A DNA stretch of 64,000 bases, from contig NZ_CP053069.1 in the NCBI RefSeq assembly GCF_013003965.1, forward strand, positions 186,001-250,000, written 5' to 3'. The notes under the pieces were generated by a model. That model worked only from the letters and a program-made list of their open reading frames with translations. It had not been told where the DNA came from and made no database searches. Position 1 is the first letter of the stretch; each line of letters begins with the position of its first letter. This DNA comes from Usitatibacter rugosus. Its GTDB lineage: Bacteria; Pseudomonadota; Gammaproteobacteria; Burkholderiales; Usitatibacteraceae. Made by a program: the position numbers and the translations under genes. Shown here one piece after another: positions 1-9,891 of this stretch.

Positions 1-1313
1 TACTTCTTCTCGATTCCCATCACGACGTCGGGGAGCCACGTCACGGTCGCGGGGAAGATCGTGATGATGGCGATGGTGACGACGAGCATCGCGAAGAACG
101 GGAGCGACGCCTTCGCGATGTAGTTCGAGTCGTGCCCGGTCATGTTCTGCAGCACGAAGAGGTTGAAGCCCACCGGCGGCGTGACCTCCGCGATCTCCAC
201 CATCAGCACGATGAAGATGCCGAACCACACGAGGTCGAAGCCGGCCTTCTGGATCATCGGCAGCACGACGGCCGAGGTGAGGACGATCATCGAGATGCCG
301 TCCAGCGCGGTGCCCAGCACGATGTAGAGGATGGCGAGCACGCCGATCAGCATGTACGGGCTCAGGTTCATCGCGGCCACCCACTCGGCGAGCGCGCGCG
401 GAATGCCGGTGAAGCCCATCGCGAGCGAGAGGTACGAGGCGCCGGCGAGGATGATCATGATCATGCACGACACGCGCGTGGCGGACATGAGGCTCTCGAA
501 GAAATTGCGCACGGTGAGCGAGCCGCTCCACCACGCGATGGCGAGCGACCCCAGCACGCCGTAGGCCGCGCATTCCGTGGCGCTCGCGATACCGGTCACC
601 AGCACCCACACGATGAACACGATCAGGAGCGTCACCGGGATCAGGTTTCCCGAGGCCTTGATCTTCTGCATGAACGTCATCGACGGGCCCGGCGGCGGCG
701 TCTTCTCGGGGTTCATGAGCGCCCACACGATGATGTAGCCCGAGAAGAGCGCCATCAGGATGAACCCGGGGATGAAGCCCGCGAGAAAGATGCGGATGAT
801 CGATGCGTCCGCCGCAACCGCGTACACCACCATCGTGATCGACGGCGGGATGAGGATGCCCAGCGTCCCGGCCGTGGCGAGCGAGCCCAACGCCACCTTC
901 TCGTCGTAGCCGCGCTTCATCAACTCGGGCAGTGCCACTTTCGACACCGTGGCGCACGTAGCCGCGGAGGAGCCCGACACGGAGCCGAAGATCCCACAGC
1001 CGAGGATGTTCACGTGCATGAGCCGGCCCGGAAGCTTGTTGAGCCACGGGGCGAGCCCATCGAACATCTCCTGCGAGAGCTTGGTGCGGAAGAGGATCTC
1101 GCCCATCCACACGAACATCGGCAGTGCGGCGAGCGTCCACGAGGACGACGAGCTCCAGAACGCCGTGAAGAGGTTCTTGCCGGGCGGCGTGCCGGTGAAG
1201 AACGAGAAGCAGACGAAGCCCACGATCGCGAGCGTGAGCGCGATCCACACGCCGCCGGCCAGCAGCGCGAACATGAACACGAGGAGCAGGCCCGCGATCT
1301 CGATCAACTCCAT
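1..1313 (-). CDS. dctM: TRAP transporter large permease (DctM), 3' end at window edge
   Basis: This is the large membrane subunit of a tripartite ATP-independent periplasmic (TRAP) transporter, which drives solute uptake with an ion gradient. Read on the minus strand it starts MELIEIAGLLLVFMFALLAG and stays hydrophobic with Gly-rich loops throughout, as expected of DctM. About 437 codons are present, the normal family length. The last sense codons are KK followed by TA at the first two bases of the window, so only the final base of the stop codon is missing. The ATG directly abuts the TAG of dctQ, with no spacing. Operon context with dctQ and dctP supports the call. The substrate is not shown by the sequence; the neighbouring 5-oxoprolinase hints at an oxoproline- or hydantoin-like acid (inference). 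Confidence 0.93.
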   Translation of the reverse strand, partial: MELIEIAGLLLVFMFALLAGGVWIALTLAIVGFVCFSFFTGTPPGKNLFTAFWSSSSSWTLAALPMFVWMGEILFRTKLSQEMFDGLAPWLNKLPGRLMHVNILGCGIFGSVSGSSAATCATVSKVALPELMKRGYDEKVALGSLATAGTLGILIPPSITMVVYAVAADASIIRIFLAGFIPGFILMALFSGYIIVWALMNPEKTPPPGPSMTFMQKIKASGNLIPVTLLIVFIVWVLVTGIASATECAAYGVLGSLAIAWWSGSLTVRNFFESLMSATRVSCMIMIILAGASYLSLAMGFTGIPRALAEWVAAMNLSPYMLIGVLAILYIVLGTALDGISMIVLTSAVVLPMIQKAGFDLVWFGIFIVLMVEIAEVTPPVGFNLFVLQNMTGHDSNYIAKASLPFFAMLVVTIAIITIFPATVTWLPDVVMGIEKK

Positions 1314-1847
1314 CTACATGTCCTCGCTGTAGTCGCCGCGGGCGTGGCGCTCTTCCATCTTCACGACGTAGATGGGCTTCCCGCCGCGCAGCACCACGAT
1401 CAACTGGTCGAGGACGGCCACGAAGAGCAGCGTGGCGCCGACGACGAACGACATCTGCGGGATCCACATCGGCACGACCAGGAGCCCCGTGGACATCTCG
1501 TGGTACTTCCAGCTCTCGTAGACGTACTTCACCGCCCAGAACGCGAGGTAGCCCGTGAAGGCCGAGGCGATCGCGAGCGAGGCGACCTCCTGCCAGTGGC
1601 GGGCGCGCGCCGGCAGCTTGTCGATGCCGAGCGTCACGCGCACGAAATCTCCATAGCGGAAGGTGTGCGCGAACGCGAGGAAGGCCGAAGCCGCGCAGAA
1701 CCACGCCACGAGGTCATCCATGCCGCCCGATTTCATGCCCGTCTCGCGCAGCACCGTCTGCGCGATCATGAGGACGAAGATCCCCAGAACGAAAAACGCC
1801 GCGAGGTAGCCCGCGGCGTCGTAGAGGAAGTCGAGCGCCTTGCGCAC
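1314..1847 (-). CDS. dctQ: TRAP transporter small permease (DctQ)
   Basis: This is the small four-helix membrane subunit that pairs with DctM. The 177-residue protein begins with a short amphipathic segment (RKALDFLYDAAGYLAAFF) and has four hydrophobic segments, roughly at residues 13-33, 47-62, 87-108 and 128-150, matching the family layout. The start is GTG. It lies 3 bp after the dctP stop, and its own stop abuts the dctM ATG, so the three genes form one operon in the order dctP-dctQ-dctM, as is common for TRAP systems. Confidence 0.93.
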   Translation of the reverse strand: MRKALDFLYDAAGYLAAFFVLGIFVLMIAQTVLRETGMKSGGMDDLVAWFCAASAFLAFAHTFRYGDFVRVTLGIDKLPARARHWQEVASLAIASAFTGYLAFWAVKYVYESWKYHEMSTGLLVVPMWIPQMSFVVGATLLFVAVLDQLIVVLRGGKPIYVVKMEERHARGDYSEDM

Positions 1848-1850
1848 GAC

Positions 1851-2819
1851 CTACTTCTTGAACGCGTCGACGACCGCCTGCCCGTCGGGCCCCGCGGCCT
1901 TGACCCAGTCCGCGGTCATGGTGTCGCCGATCTTCTTCAGGTCCGCGCGCAGCTGCGGCGAAGGGGGTGCCACCGTCATGCCGTTCTTGGCGAGCGTCTC
2001 CAGGTAGCCCTTGGCTTTTTCCTCGCTGTCCTTCCAGCCGCGAGCCTCCGCATCCGCCGCCGCCTTCAGCACGGCGGCCTGCGTGGGCTTGTCGAGCTTG
2101 TCGAACGCTTCCTGGCTCACGAACACGATGTTCTTCGGGAGCCACGCCTGCGTGTCGTAGTAGTACTTCACGCTCTCCCAGGCCTTCGTGTCGACACCGG
2201 TGGCGCCGGACGTGATGTTGGCGTTCACCACACCCGTGGTCATGGCCTGCGCGAGCTCGGCTGCTTGAACGGTGACCGGCTGCGCACCGACCAGCTCGGC
2301 GATCTTCGCCGTGGCCGGGTTGTAGGCGCGCATCTTGAGGCCCTTCATGTCGGCCACCGAGGCGATCGGCTTGTTGGTGTAGATGCCCTGCGGCGGCCAG
2401 GCCACCGAGTAGAGGATCTTCAGGCCCTGCTTGGCGAAGCGGTCCTCGGTCACCTTGCGCGAGACCTGCCAGAGCTTCATCGCGTCCGCATAGCTGGTGG
2501 CGAGGAAGGGGACGGAATCGAGGCCGAAGATCGGGTCCTCGTTGGAGTAGCCGGAGATGAGGATCTCGCCGATCTGCGCCTGGCCGCTCTGCACGGCGCG
2601 CTTGATCTCGTTGGCCTTGAAGAGCGAGGCGTTGGCGTGCACCGTGATCTTCAGCTTGCCGGCCGTGGCCTTGTCGATGTCGGCCGCGAACTGGTTGATG
2701 TTGACGGTATGAAGGTTCGCCGGGCCGTACGGCGTGGGCATGTCCCATTTGGTCTGTGCGGCGGCGGGCAGGGCGGCCGCGATCGCAAAGGCGGCGGCGA
2801 GGGCGTGCAGGCGCTTCAT
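1851..2819 (-). CDS. dctP: TRAP transporter substrate-binding protein (DctP)
   Basis: This is the periplasmic solute receptor of the TRAP system, 322 residues, normal for the family. The start was chosen at MKRLHALAAAFAIAAALPAAA because it gives a clean Sec signal peptide ending AAAQ and follows a GGGAGAA ribosome site; the reading frame runs on upstream but without signal character. Family features visible are KWDMPTPY after the signal, the central GLKMRAYNP segment (the DctP signature with its carboxylate-binding Arg) and the TNKPI region. It is the first gene of the operon, behind a good sigma-70-like promoter. The ligand is unknown. Confidence 0.94.
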   Translation of the reverse strand: MKRLHALAAAFAIAAALPAAAQTKWDMPTPYGPANLHTVNINQFAADIDKATAGKLKITVHANASLFKANEIKRAVQSGQAQIGEILISGYSNEDPIFGLDSVPFLATSYADAMKLWQVSRKVTEDRFAKQGLKILYSVAWPPQGIYTNKPIASVADMKGLKMRAYNPATAKIAELVGAQPVTVQAAELAQAMTTGVVNANITSGATGVDTKAWESVKYYYDTQAWLPKNIVFVSQEAFDKLDKPTQAAVLKAAADAEARGWKDSEEKAKGYLETLAKNGMTVAPPSPQLRADLKKIGDTMTADWVKAAGPDGQAVVDAFKK

Positions 2820-2901
2820 GATGGTGTTCTCCCGTTGGTGATCGTCATTCCCGCGGAGCCTGCCCCCGAATGAATCTATCGGGGGGCGGGGATCCACGGT
2901 C

Positions 2902-2931
2902 TTTCTAGCATCGCCGACTTGCGCATGTCAA
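2902..2931 (-). promoter_or_regulatory. Predicted sigma-70 promoter of the TRAP operon
   Basis: On the minus strand there is a consensus TTGACA (-35, at 2931-2926), then 18 bp, then TAGAAA (-10, at 2907-2902). It lies about 85 bp upstream of the dctP start. It overlaps the predicted promoter of the divergent regulator, which suggests that the regulator acts on this region (inference). Confidence 0.6.
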
Positions 2932-2946
2932 CGAAATACTGATAAT
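2919..2946 (+). promoter_or_regulatory. Predicted promoter of the winged-helix regulator
   Basis: TTGCGC (2919-2924), 16 bp, then GATAAT (2941-2946), followed by the ATG of the regulator 17 bp later. The -35 is weak and the -10 is good. It interleaves with the TRAP promoter on the other strand, so a bound regulator could control both. Confidence 0.45.
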
Positions 2947-2962
2947 TTGTCGGCAAAGTGCC

Positions 2963-3484
2963 ATGAAAACGAAACCGATCGTCCCGCCGCGCATCGTCTC
3001 CTCCGCCCACCTCGCCGTGGGGCGCGGGGCCGAGGTCTCGGAATTCGAGTACGGGATGATCATGTGCGGCCACGCGTTCCATCGCTGGATCGTGCGCTGC
3101 ATGGCCGCCGCGGGCATGAAGGACATGACGCCCATGGACGTCCTGGTCCTCCATCACGTGAACCACCGCGCCCGCAACAAGAAGCTCGCCGACATCTGCT
3201 TCGTGCTGAACGTCGAGGATACCCACGTCGTCAGCTACTCGCTGAAGAAGCTCGCCGCGGCCGGCTTCGTGAAGAGCGAGCGGAACGGCAAGGAGGTCCT
3301 CTTCGCCACCACGGCTCGCGGGCAGGCGCTGATCGACAAGTATCGGGAAGTGCGGGAGGCGTGCCTGGTGGCGAGCCTGAACCCCGACGGCTCGGACAAC
3401 GACAAGCTGGCGGACGTTGCTTCCTTCCTGCGTTTCATGTCGGGACTGTATGACCAAGCCGCTCGCGCTGCGTCTTCTCTTTAA
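2963..3484 (+). CDS. MarR-like winged-helix DNA-binding regulator
   Basis: A 173-residue protein with a winged helix-turn-helix at about residues 50-125. MTPMDVLVLHHV begins the DNA-binding domain, LADICFVLNVEDTHVVSYSLKKL fits the recognition region, and VLFATTARG fits the wing. This matches the winged-helix proteins annotated near MarR regulators. It is transcribed away from the TRAP operon and toward the 5-oxoprolinase gene, so it most likely controls one or both (inference). Its ligand is unknown. The ATG follows the cut between the two predicted divergent promoters. Confidence 0.75.
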   Translation: MKTKPIVPPRIVSSAHLAVGRGAEVSEFEYGMIMCGHAFHRWIVRCMAAAGMKDMTPMDVLVLHHVNHRARNKKLADICFVLNVEDTHVVSYSLKKLAAAGFVKSERNGKEVLFATTARGQALIDKYREVREACLVASLNPDGSDNDKLADVASFLRFMSGLYDQAARAASSL

Positions 3485-3503
3485 CGACTAAAGAAAAGCA
3501 TAT

Positions 3504-3636
3504 GAACCACGGAGAACACGGAGAACACGGAGGAAAAGCCAAAGCAGGATGATTCGTGGCGGCGACATTGGGCCCTTCGCGATCCATTCAGATTGCCTTT
3601 GCTTTTCCTCCGTGTTCTCCGTGTTCTCCGTGGTTC
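3504..3636. repeat. Inverted repeat, CCACGGAG family, 36-bp arms
   Basis: Perfect 36-bp arms at 3504-3539 and 3601-3636, separated by 61 bp. The arms contain the phased units CCACGGAG, AACACGGAG, AACACGGAG and GAAAAGC. It fills the space between the regulator and the 5-oxoprolinase and ends only 10 bp before the latter's ATG, so the leader of that gene is made of this repeat. A related inverted repeat lies at 14844-15028. Confidence 0.85.
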
Positions 3637-3646
3637 AATCCGGGTT

Positions 3647-6600
3647 ATGAGCGAAGCGACCAAATGGCAGTTCTGGATCGACCGTGGCGGCACCTTCACG
3701 GACGTCGTCGGCCGCAAGCCCGACGGCTCCCTCGTCACCCACAAGCTCCTCTCCGAGAACCCCGAGCAGTACCGTGACGCGGCCGTCGCCGCCATCCGCC
3801 ACCTGCTCGGCGTGAAGCCGGGCGATCCGGTGCCGGTCGAGAAGATCGAGGCGGTGAAGATGGGCACCACCGTCGCCACCAACGCGCTCCTCGAGCGCAA
3901 GGGCGAGCCGACGGTGCTCTTCATCACGAAGGGCTTCCGCGACCAGTTGCGTATCGCTTACCAGAACCGGCCGAAGATCTTCGAGCGCCACATCCGGCTG
4001 CCGGAGCTGCTCTACAAGAAAGTCGTCGAGGTGCCCGAGCGCATGAGCGCGCAGGGCGACAGGGTGGAGGCGCTGGACGAGGGCGAGGCCTGGCGCGAGC
4101 TGAAGGCCGCGCACGCCGAAGGCTTCCGCTCCATCGCCATCGTCTTCATGCACGGCTACCGCTATCCGAAGCACGAGGCGCGCGTAGCGGAGCTGGCGTG
4201 GGAGGCGGGCTTCCGCCAGGTGTCGGTGTCGCACCAGGTGAGTCCGCTCATGAAGATCGTCTCGCGCGGGGACACGACGGTGGTCGACGCGTACCTCTCG
4301 CCGATCCTGCGGCGCTACGTGGACCAGGTCTCGGGCGACCTTCCGGGTGCCCGCGTGATGTTCATGCAGTCCAACGGCGGCCTCACCGACGCGCATCGCT
4401 TCCAGGGGAAGGATTCCATCCTCTCCGGACCCGCGGGCGGGATCGTCGGCATGGTGCGCACGTCGGAGCTCGCGGGCTTCGGCAAGGTCATCGGCTTCGA
4501 CATGGGCGGCACGTCCACGGACGTCTCGCACTACGCCGGAGCGCTCGAGCGCGAGTTCGAGACGCTGGTCGCGGGCGTGCGCATGCGGGCGCCGATGATG
4601 TCGATCCACACCATCGCGGCCGGCGGCGGATCGATCCTGCATTTCGACGGCCAGCGCCAGCGCGTGGGCCCGGATTCCGCGGGCGCCAACCCCGGCCCCG
4701 CTTGCTACCGGCGCGGCGGCCCGCTCGCCGTCACCGACTGCAACGTGATGCTGGGCAAGATCCAGCCGGCGTACTTCCCGAAGGTATTCGGGCCGAAGGC
4801 GAACGAAGCGCTCGATGCGGACGTGGTGCGGGAGAAGTTCACCGCGATCGCCGCCGAGATCGAGAAGGCGACCGGAAAGAAGCAGACCCCCGAGCAGCTC
4901 GCCGAGGGCTACATCGCGATCGCCGTGGCGAACATGGCCAACGCGATCAAGTTCATCTCCGTGCAGCGCGGCCACGACGTCACCGAGTACACGCTCGCCT
5001 GCTTCGGCGGCGCGGGCGGGCAGCATGCGTGCCTGGTGGCCGACGAGCTCGGCATGAAGCGCGTCTTCATCCATCCGCTCGCGGGCGTCCTCTCCGCGTA
5101 CGGCATGGGGCTGGCCCAGGTGCGCGCGCTTCGCGAAGAGGCCGTCGAAGGCAAGCTCGGCGACGAAGCGCTCACGACCGTGGAATTCCTCGGCGCCAAG
5201 CTCGCGATGCAGTGCACCGAGGAGCTGGCCGCGCAGGGTGCGGCCGTGGGCGAGATCCACAAGCGCGTCCACCTCAAGTACGACGGCACGGATACGGCGC
5301 TCCCGGTGCCGCTCGGCCCGCCGGCGCAGATGCGCGCGGAATTCGAGAAGCAATACGGCGCGCGCTTCAGCTTCCTCATGCCGGACCGCTCGCTGGTGAT
5401 CGAGGCGGTCTCGGTCGAGGCGGTGGGCCAGGCCGATGCGCCCGAGGAGCAGACCGCCGCCGGGCTCGCCGCCCGCCCGCTCGCCCAACCCCTGGGCCAC
5501 GCCGAGATGACCACGCAGGCGGCCTCGCACCGCACGCCGATCTACGACCGCGACCAGCTCGCCGTCGGCCAGAAGATCGCCGGGCCCGCGATCATCGCCG
5601 AGAAGAACGCCACCACGATCGTCGAGCCGGGCTGGGAGGCGCGCGTGACGCCGCTCGACCACATGGTGCTGGAGCGCGTGGTGCCGCGGCAGGCGCGCTA
5701 CGCCGCCGGAACGCAGGCCGACCCGGTGATGCTGGAGGTGTTCAACAACCTCTTCATGTCGATCGCGGAGCAGATGGGCGTGCGTCTCGCGCAGACGGCC
5801 TATTCCGTCAACATCAAGGAGCGCCTCGATTTCTCCTGCGCGCTCTTCGACGCCGAGGGCAACCTGATCGCCAACGCTCCGCACATGCCGGTGCACCTGG
5901 GCTCGATGGGTGAATCGATCAAGACCGTGATCCGCAAGAACGCGGGAACGATGAAGCCCGGCGACGTGTACGTGCTGAACGACCCGTACAACGGCGGCAC
6001 GCACCTGCCCGACGTCACGGTGATCACGCCCGTGTTCGACGACAAGAACGCCGGGATCCTTTTCTACGTCGGGTCTCGCGGCCACCACGCCGACATCGGC
6101 GGCATCACGCCGGGCTCCATGCCGCCGTTCTCGCACACGGTCGAGGAGGAAGGCGTGCTCCTCGACAACGTGAAGCTGGTCGAGGGCGGGCGCATGCTCG
6201 AGAAGGCGATGCGCGAGCGCCTGAAGGCGGCGACGTATCCCGCGCGCAATCCCGACCAGAACATCGCGGACCTTCGAGCGCAGATCGCCGCCAACGAGAA
6301 GGGCGTGCAGGAGCTGCGCCGGATGGTCGGCCACTTCGGCCTGGAGGTCGTGAAGGCGTACATGAAGCACGTGCAGGACAACGCCGAGGAGAGCGTTCGC
6401 CGCGTGATCGGCGTGCTGAAGGACGGATCGTACGAGTACGAGATGGACAACGGCGCGATGATCCGCGTGAAGATCTCCATCGGCACCGACCGCCGCAGCG
6501 CCACGATCGACTTCACCGGCACCAGCGCCCAGCTCGAGAGCAACTTCAACGCGCCGGCCGCGGTGGTGTACGCCGCCGTGCTCTACGTCTTCCGCACGCT

Positions 6601-7246
6601 CGTGGACGACGAGATTCCGCTGAATGCCGGGTGCCTGAAGCCGCTGAAGGTGATCATCCCCGAGGGCTCGATGTTGAACCCGAGCCCGCCCGCGGCCACG
6701 GTCGCCGGCAACGTCGAGACCTCGCAGTGCATCACCGACACGCTCTACGGGGCGCTCGGCGCGATGGGCGCCTCCTGCGGGACGATGAACAACTTCACGT
6801 TCGGCAACGACCGCTACCAGTACTACGAGACCGTCTCGGGCGGAACGGGCGCGGGGCCCGGGTTCAACGGAACCGACACCGTGCAGACGCACATGACCAA
6901 CTCACGCCTCACCGATCCCGAGGTGCTGGAGTGGCGCTTCCCGGTGCGGATCGACGAGCACACCATCCGCCAGGGCAGCGGCGGCGGCGGGAAATGGCAT
7001 GGGGGCAATGGCGCTACGCGGCGCGTGCGCTTCCTCGAGAAGATGACGGCGGCGATCCTGGCCGGCCACCGGCGGATTCCTCCCTACGGCATGGCGGGTG
7101 GCAAGCCCGGCGCGGTCGGCGCCAATTGGGTCGAGCGCTCCGACGGATCGCGCACCGAGCTTTCCTTCGCCGACGAGACCGAGATGGAGATCGGCGACAT
7201 CTTCGTCATCGAAACGCCCGGCGGCGGAGGCTACGGCACGCCGTAG
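3647..7246 (+). CDS. 5-oxoprolinase / hydantoinase A-B fusion
   Basis: A 1199-residue protein with the size and domain order of ATP-dependent 5-oxoprolinases. The HyuA half has the actin-like nucleotide-binding start [11 protein letters not shown] (residues 11-21) and the later [11 protein letters not shown]. The HyuB half begins near residue 690 ([20 protein letters not shown]) and includes [17 protein letters not shown]. The expected reaction is ATP-driven ring opening of 5-oxo-L-proline to glutamate; related fused enzymes act on hydantoins or similar lactams. The start was set at [10 protein letters not shown], because upstream residues are encoded by the CCACGGAG repeat. The ribosome site there is weak. 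Neighbouring transport genes suggest a catabolic unit. Confidence 0.9.
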   Translation: MSEATKWQFWIDRGGTFTDVVGRKPDGSLVTHKLLSENPEQYRDAAVAAIRHLLGVKPGDPVPVEKIEAVKMGTTVATNALLERKGEPTVLFITKGFRDQLRIAYQNRPKIFERHIRLPELLYKKVVEVPERMSAQGDRVEALDEGEAWRELKAAHAEGFRSIAIVFMHGYRYPKHEARVAELAWEAGFRQVSVSHQVSPLMKIVSRGDTTVVDAYLSPILRRYVDQVSGDLPGARVMFMQSNGGLTDAHRFQGKDSILSGPAGGIVGMVRTSELAGFGKVIGFDMGGTSTDVSHYAGALEREFETLVAGVRMRAPMMSIHTIAAGGGSILHFDGQRQRVGPDSAGANPGPACYRRGGPLAVTDCNVMLGKIQPAYFPKVFGPKANEALDADVVREKFTAIAAEIEKATGKKQTPEQLAEGYIAIAVANMANAIKFISVQRGHDVTEYTLACFGGAGGQHACLVADELGMKRVFIHPLAGVLSAYGMGLAQVRALREEAVEGKLGDEALTTVEFLGAKLAMQCTEELAAQGAAVGEIHKRVHLKYDGTDTALPVPLGPPAQMRAEFEKQYGARFSFLMPDRSLVIEAVSVEAVGQADAPEEQTAAGLAARPLAQPLGHAEMTTQAASHRTPIYDRDQLAVGQKIAGPAIIAEKNATTIVEPGWEARVTPLDHMVLERVVPRQARYAAGTQADPVMLEVFNNLFMSIAEQMGVRLAQTAYSVNIKERLDFSCALFDAEGNLIANAPHMPVHLGSMGESIKTVIRKNAGTMKPGDVYVLNDPYNGGTHLPDVTVITPVFDDKNAGILFYVGSRGHHADIGGITPGSMPPFSHTVEEEGVLLDNVKLVEGGRMLEKAMRERLKAATYPARNPDQNIADLRAQIAANEKGVQELRRMVGHFGLEVVKAYMKHVQDNAEESVRRVIGVLKDGSYEYEMDNGAMIRVKISIGTDRRSATIDFTGTSAQLESNFNAPAAVVYAAVLYVFRTLVDDEIPLNAGCLKPLKVIIPEGSMLNPSPPAATVAGNVETSQCITDTLYGALGAMGASCGTMNNFTFGNDRYQYYETVSGGTGAGPGFNGTDTVQTHMTNSRLTDPEVLEWRFPVRIDEHTIRQGSGGGGKWHGGNGATRRVRFLEKMTAAILAGHRRIPPYGMAGGKPGAVGANWVERSDGSRTELSFADETEMEIGDIFVIETPGGGGYGTP

Positions 7247-7249
7247 CCG

Positions 7250-8407
7250 CTAGAAGCCGCCAAAGAATCCGGTCTTCCAGTACTCGAACTTCTTGTTGCG
7301 ATAGATGTGCGTGAAGACGTCCTTGTCGGCGTCGTAGCCGTTGCTGCCGTTGCGCACGAACTTCATCTTGCCCGTGGCACCCTCGTAGCTCACCTTCGCC
7401 AGCGCGTCGCGGAAGGCCGTGCGGTCGGCGGCGACGTTGCCGGTGAGGCTCGTCTTCTTCAGCCCCTCGGCCACGATGAAGAGCGCGTCGTAGGCGAGCG
7501 CGGCGAAGTGGTTGGGCTTCACCTTGTACTTCGCCTCGTAGGCCGCGATGAAGGCGAGGTTCCTGGGCGAGTCGAAGTCCAGCGACCACGGGATCGTGAA
7601 CACGACGTTGTTCGCCGCGTCCTTCGCCGTGTCGTAGATCGTCTGGGAGACGAAGTTGTTGTTGCCGATGATGGGGATGTCCAGCCCCTGCTTCTTCGCC
7701 TCGATCATGATCGCCGCGGCGTCGTTGGCGCGGGTCGAGACGTAGAGGACGTCGGGCGTCTTGGCCTTGATGCGCGTGATGCGGGCGGGGAAATCCTTCG
7801 TCCCCGCGAGGAAGGGCTCGCGGGCCACCAGCGTGGCCTTGCTCTTCAGGATCTCCGGACCGGCGGCGAAGAAGGCGTTCTGGGCGAAGTTGTCGTCGTC
7901 CTGGAAGATCGCGGCGACGCGCTTCACGCCCAGCTTGGCCGCCGCGGCGCGGATCGACTGCGGCGTCATGATGTCCTCGGTCACGGCGTTGCGGAACGTG
8001 TAGGTGCCGATCTTCGTGAGGTGCGAGGACGTGAGGCTGGTCCCGAAGGCGACGACCTTGGCCCCGTCCGAGAACACCCAGGCCTGCTCGGCCTGCGGCG
8101 TGAGGGTCGGCCCGAAGATCATCAGGACGTTGGCCTTGATGAGCTGGTCGAACACGGCCTGCGCATCCGCCGGCGTTCCCTTGTCGTCCTTCACGTCGAG
8201 GGCGACGGGCTTGCCGTCCACGCCACCGGCGGCGTTCAGGTGCTCGAGCGCGAGGTTGAGCCCGTTCACCGTGCTCACGCCGTTGACGGCGTTGGGTCCG
8301 GTCAGGGTGGCGGAAACACCGAGTCGTATCGGTGCCTGGGCGCCCGCCGCGGTGGCGAACATGCAGGCAGCGGCGATCGATGCGATACGTAGTCGCAGTC
8401 GGATCAT
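7250..8407 (-). CDS. ABC transporter substrate-binding protein (LivK/type I periplasmic)
   Basis: A 385-residue periplasmic binding protein of the branched-chain amino acid/amide type. It starts MIRLRLRIASIAAACMFATAAGAQ, a clear signal peptide, after a perfect GGAGGA ribosome site. IRLGVSATLTGPNAVNG opens the first lobe, and the typical GPTLTPQAEQ and FRNAVTEDIMTPQS segments follow. No permease or ATPase gene accompanies it, so it is an orphan receptor that must share a transporter, perhaps the liv system at 24199-28492 (inference). It is convergent with the 5-oxoprolinase, 3 bp apart, with no room for a separate terminator. Confidence 0.9.
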   Translation of the reverse strand: MIRLRLRIASIAAACMFATAAGAQAPIRLGVSATLTGPNAVNGVSTVNGLNLALEHLNAAGGVDGKPVALDVKDDKGTPADAQAVFDQLIKANVLMIFGPTLTPQAEQAWVFSDGAKVVAFGTSLTSSHLTKIGTYTFRNAVTEDIMTPQSIRAAAAKLGVKRVAAIFQDDDNFAQNAFFAAGPEILKSKATLVAREPFLAGTKDFPARITRIKAKTPDVLYVSTRANDAAAIMIEAKKQGLDIPIIGNNNFVSQTIYDTAKDAANNVVFTIPWSLDFDSPRNLAFIAAYEAKYKVKPNHFAALAYDALFIVAEGLKKTSLTGNVAADRTAFRDALAKVSYEGATGKMKFVRNGSNGYDADKDVFTHIYRNKKFEYWKTGFFGGF

Positions 8408-8519
8408 CTTTGGCTCCTCCGGGAGTCCTGTTTGTACGACCACTATAGGCGAGGGCGCCCTCGGTTGACATTTTTCATTTGCAAGCGGAAGCGTCAACGG
8501 CCGTGTGCGAAAAATCACT

Positions 8520-8547
8520 TTGTCGCACCCCCCGCTGCGTATAAAAT
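8520..8547 (+). promoter_or_regulatory. Possible promoter for dusB-fis
   Basis: TTGTCG (8520-8525), 16 bp, then TAAAAT (8542-8547), in an AT-rich patch 52 bp before the dusB start. The -10 is reasonable and the -35 is weak. It would drive the dusB-fis transcription unit, which in many proteobacteria is growth-phase controlled. Confidence 0.35.
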
Positions 8548-8599
8548 AGGCACCCCTTCCGCGCGATGCACGGCGTGGAAAACACACAGCGTCGTTCCC

Positions 8600-9613
8600 G
8601 TGAAAATCGGCCCCCACCAGCTCAAGAACAATCTCATCGTCGCGCCCATGGCCGGCGTGACCGACAGGCCTTTCCGCCAGCTTTGCAAGAAGCTCGGCGC
8701 GGGCATGGCCGTGTCCGAGATGGTGGCGTCGAACTCCCTGCTGTGGGGCTCGGAGAAGACCATCCGCCGCGGCAACCACGACGGCGAGGTGGAGCCGAAG
8801 GTGATCCAGATCGCCGGCAGCGATCCGGAGATGATGGCCGAGGCCGCCCGGTACAACGTGGACAAGGGCGCCCACATCATCGACATCAACATGGGCTGCC
8901 CGGCCAAGAAGATCTGCAACGTGGCCGCGGGCTCCGCGCTCCTGAAGGACGAGCCGCTGGTCGCGCGCATCGTGGATGCGGTGGTGAGAGCCGTCAACGT
9001 CCCCGTCACCCTCAAGATCCGCACCGGCTGGAGCAAGGACAACCGCAACGCGCTCATCATCGCGCGCATCGCGGAGGAGCACGGCATCCAGTCGCTCGCC
9101 ATGCACGGCCGCACGCGCGCCTGCATGTACACCGGCGACGCGGAGTACGACACCATCCGCGCCGTGAAGCAGTCGGTGAAGATCCCCGTGGTCGCCAACG
9201 GCGACATCACCACGCCGGAGAAGGCGAAGTTCGTGCTGGAGTACACCGGAGCGGATGCCGTGATGATCGGCCGCGCCGCCCAGGGCCGTCCGTGGATCTT
9301 CCGCGAGATCGAGCATTACCTGAAGACGGGCGAGAAGCTGGCACCTCCCGAGGTGACCGAGATCCGCGACGTCTGTCTCGAGCACATTCATGATCTCTAC
9401 GAGTTCTACGGGATCGAACGCGGCTCCCGCGTGGCCCGCAAGCACATCGCGTGGTACACGAAGGGCCTGCGGAACTCCGCGGTCTTCCGCTCGAGCATGA
9501 ACACGATGGAGTCCGCGGAGGAGCAGATCGCCGCGATCAAGCAATTCTTCGGCGAGCAGCTGGAAGCCTCGCCGCGCCTGGAATACGAAGACGAGGTCGC
9601 CCTTGCAGCCTAG
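8600..9613 (+). CDS. dusB: tRNA-dihydrouridine synthase B
   Basis: A flavin enzyme that reduces uridine to dihydrouridine in the tRNA D-loop. The 337-residue protein has the Dus start LIVAPMAGVTDRPFRQL (residues 13-29) and the active-site motif MGCPAKKICN with the catalytic Cys at about residue 100. Later features are LKIRTGW, MHGRTRACMY and the FMN-phosphate region VVANGDI/VMIGRAAQGRPWI. The start is GTG, chosen because VKIGPHQLKNNLIVAP matches DusB N-termini. Its 3' end overlaps fis by 11 bp, the conserved dusB-fis arrangement. Confidence 0.96.
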   Translation: MKIGPHQLKNNLIVAPMAGVTDRPFRQLCKKLGAGMAVSEMVASNSLLWGSEKTIRRGNHDGEVEPKVIQIAGSDPEMMAEAARYNVDKGAHIIDINMGCPAKKICNVAAGSALLKDEPLVARIVDAVVRAVNVPVTLKIRTGWSKDNRNALIIARIAEEHGIQSLAMHGRTRACMYTGDAEYDTIRAVKQSVKIPVVANGDITTPEKAKFVLEYTGADAVMIGRAAQGRPWIFREIEHYLKTGEKLAPPEVTEIRDVCLEHIHDLYEFYGIERGSRVARKHIAWYTKGLRNSAVFRSSMNTMESAEEQIAAIKQFFGEQLEASPRLEYEDEVALAA

Positions 9614-9890
9614 AACCCACCAAAACAAGCGCTCCGACGCCCGGGCCGATTCATCCGGCCGCGAGAACGAGCTTTCCTCCACCGTGCGCAAGGTCATGAA
9701 GCAGTACTTCAAGGACCTGGACGGCGAGAAGACGGTCGACGTGTACGCGATGGTGCTGGCGTGCGTGGAGAAGCCCATGCTGGAGGTGGTGATGAACCAC
9801 GCGCAGGGCAACCAGACGAAAGCCGCCGAGCTCCTCGGCATCAACCGCAACACGCTGCGCAAGAAGCTCCAGGAACACGGGATCGAATGA
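9603..9890 (+). CDS. fis: DNA-binding protein Fis
   Basis: A small nucleoid protein and transcription factor. It has 95 residues from a TTG start inside the end of dusB. The C-terminal helix-turn-helix is diagnostic: [23 protein letters not shown]. The middle part [26 protein letters not shown] matches the Fis dimer core. The N-terminus is uncertain; a shorter start inside the first 30 residues is possible, since betaproteobacterial Fis proteins are often 75-80 residues. The purH ATG follows 1 bp after the stop, so dusB-fis-purH are probably co-transcribed. Confidence 0.93.
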   Translation: MQPRTHQNKRSDARADSSGRENELSSTVRKVMKQYFKDLDGEKTVDVYAMVLACVEKPMLEVVMNHAQGNQTKAAELLGINRNTLRKKLQEHGIE

Positions 9891-9891
9891 C

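Noticed and set aside
132-2873. A 913-residue plus-strand open frame opposite the TRAP genes
   Set aside because: Its protein is Arg/His/Asp/Glu-rich without domains and lies exactly opposite three recognised genes; it is a shadow caused by high GC.
3504-3540. A short tandem CACGGAG array that could be mistaken for a CRISPR array or microsatellite
   Set aside because: Units have no regular spacers and each array has an exact inverted partner; it is an inverted-repeat element. No CRISPR array or cas gene was found in the window.
3635-6892. A 1085-residue minus-strand frame opposite the 5-oxoprolinase
   Set aside because: Composition is that of an antisense GC-rich frame (Arg, His, Glu, Ala), with no domain; the plus strand has a clear enzyme.
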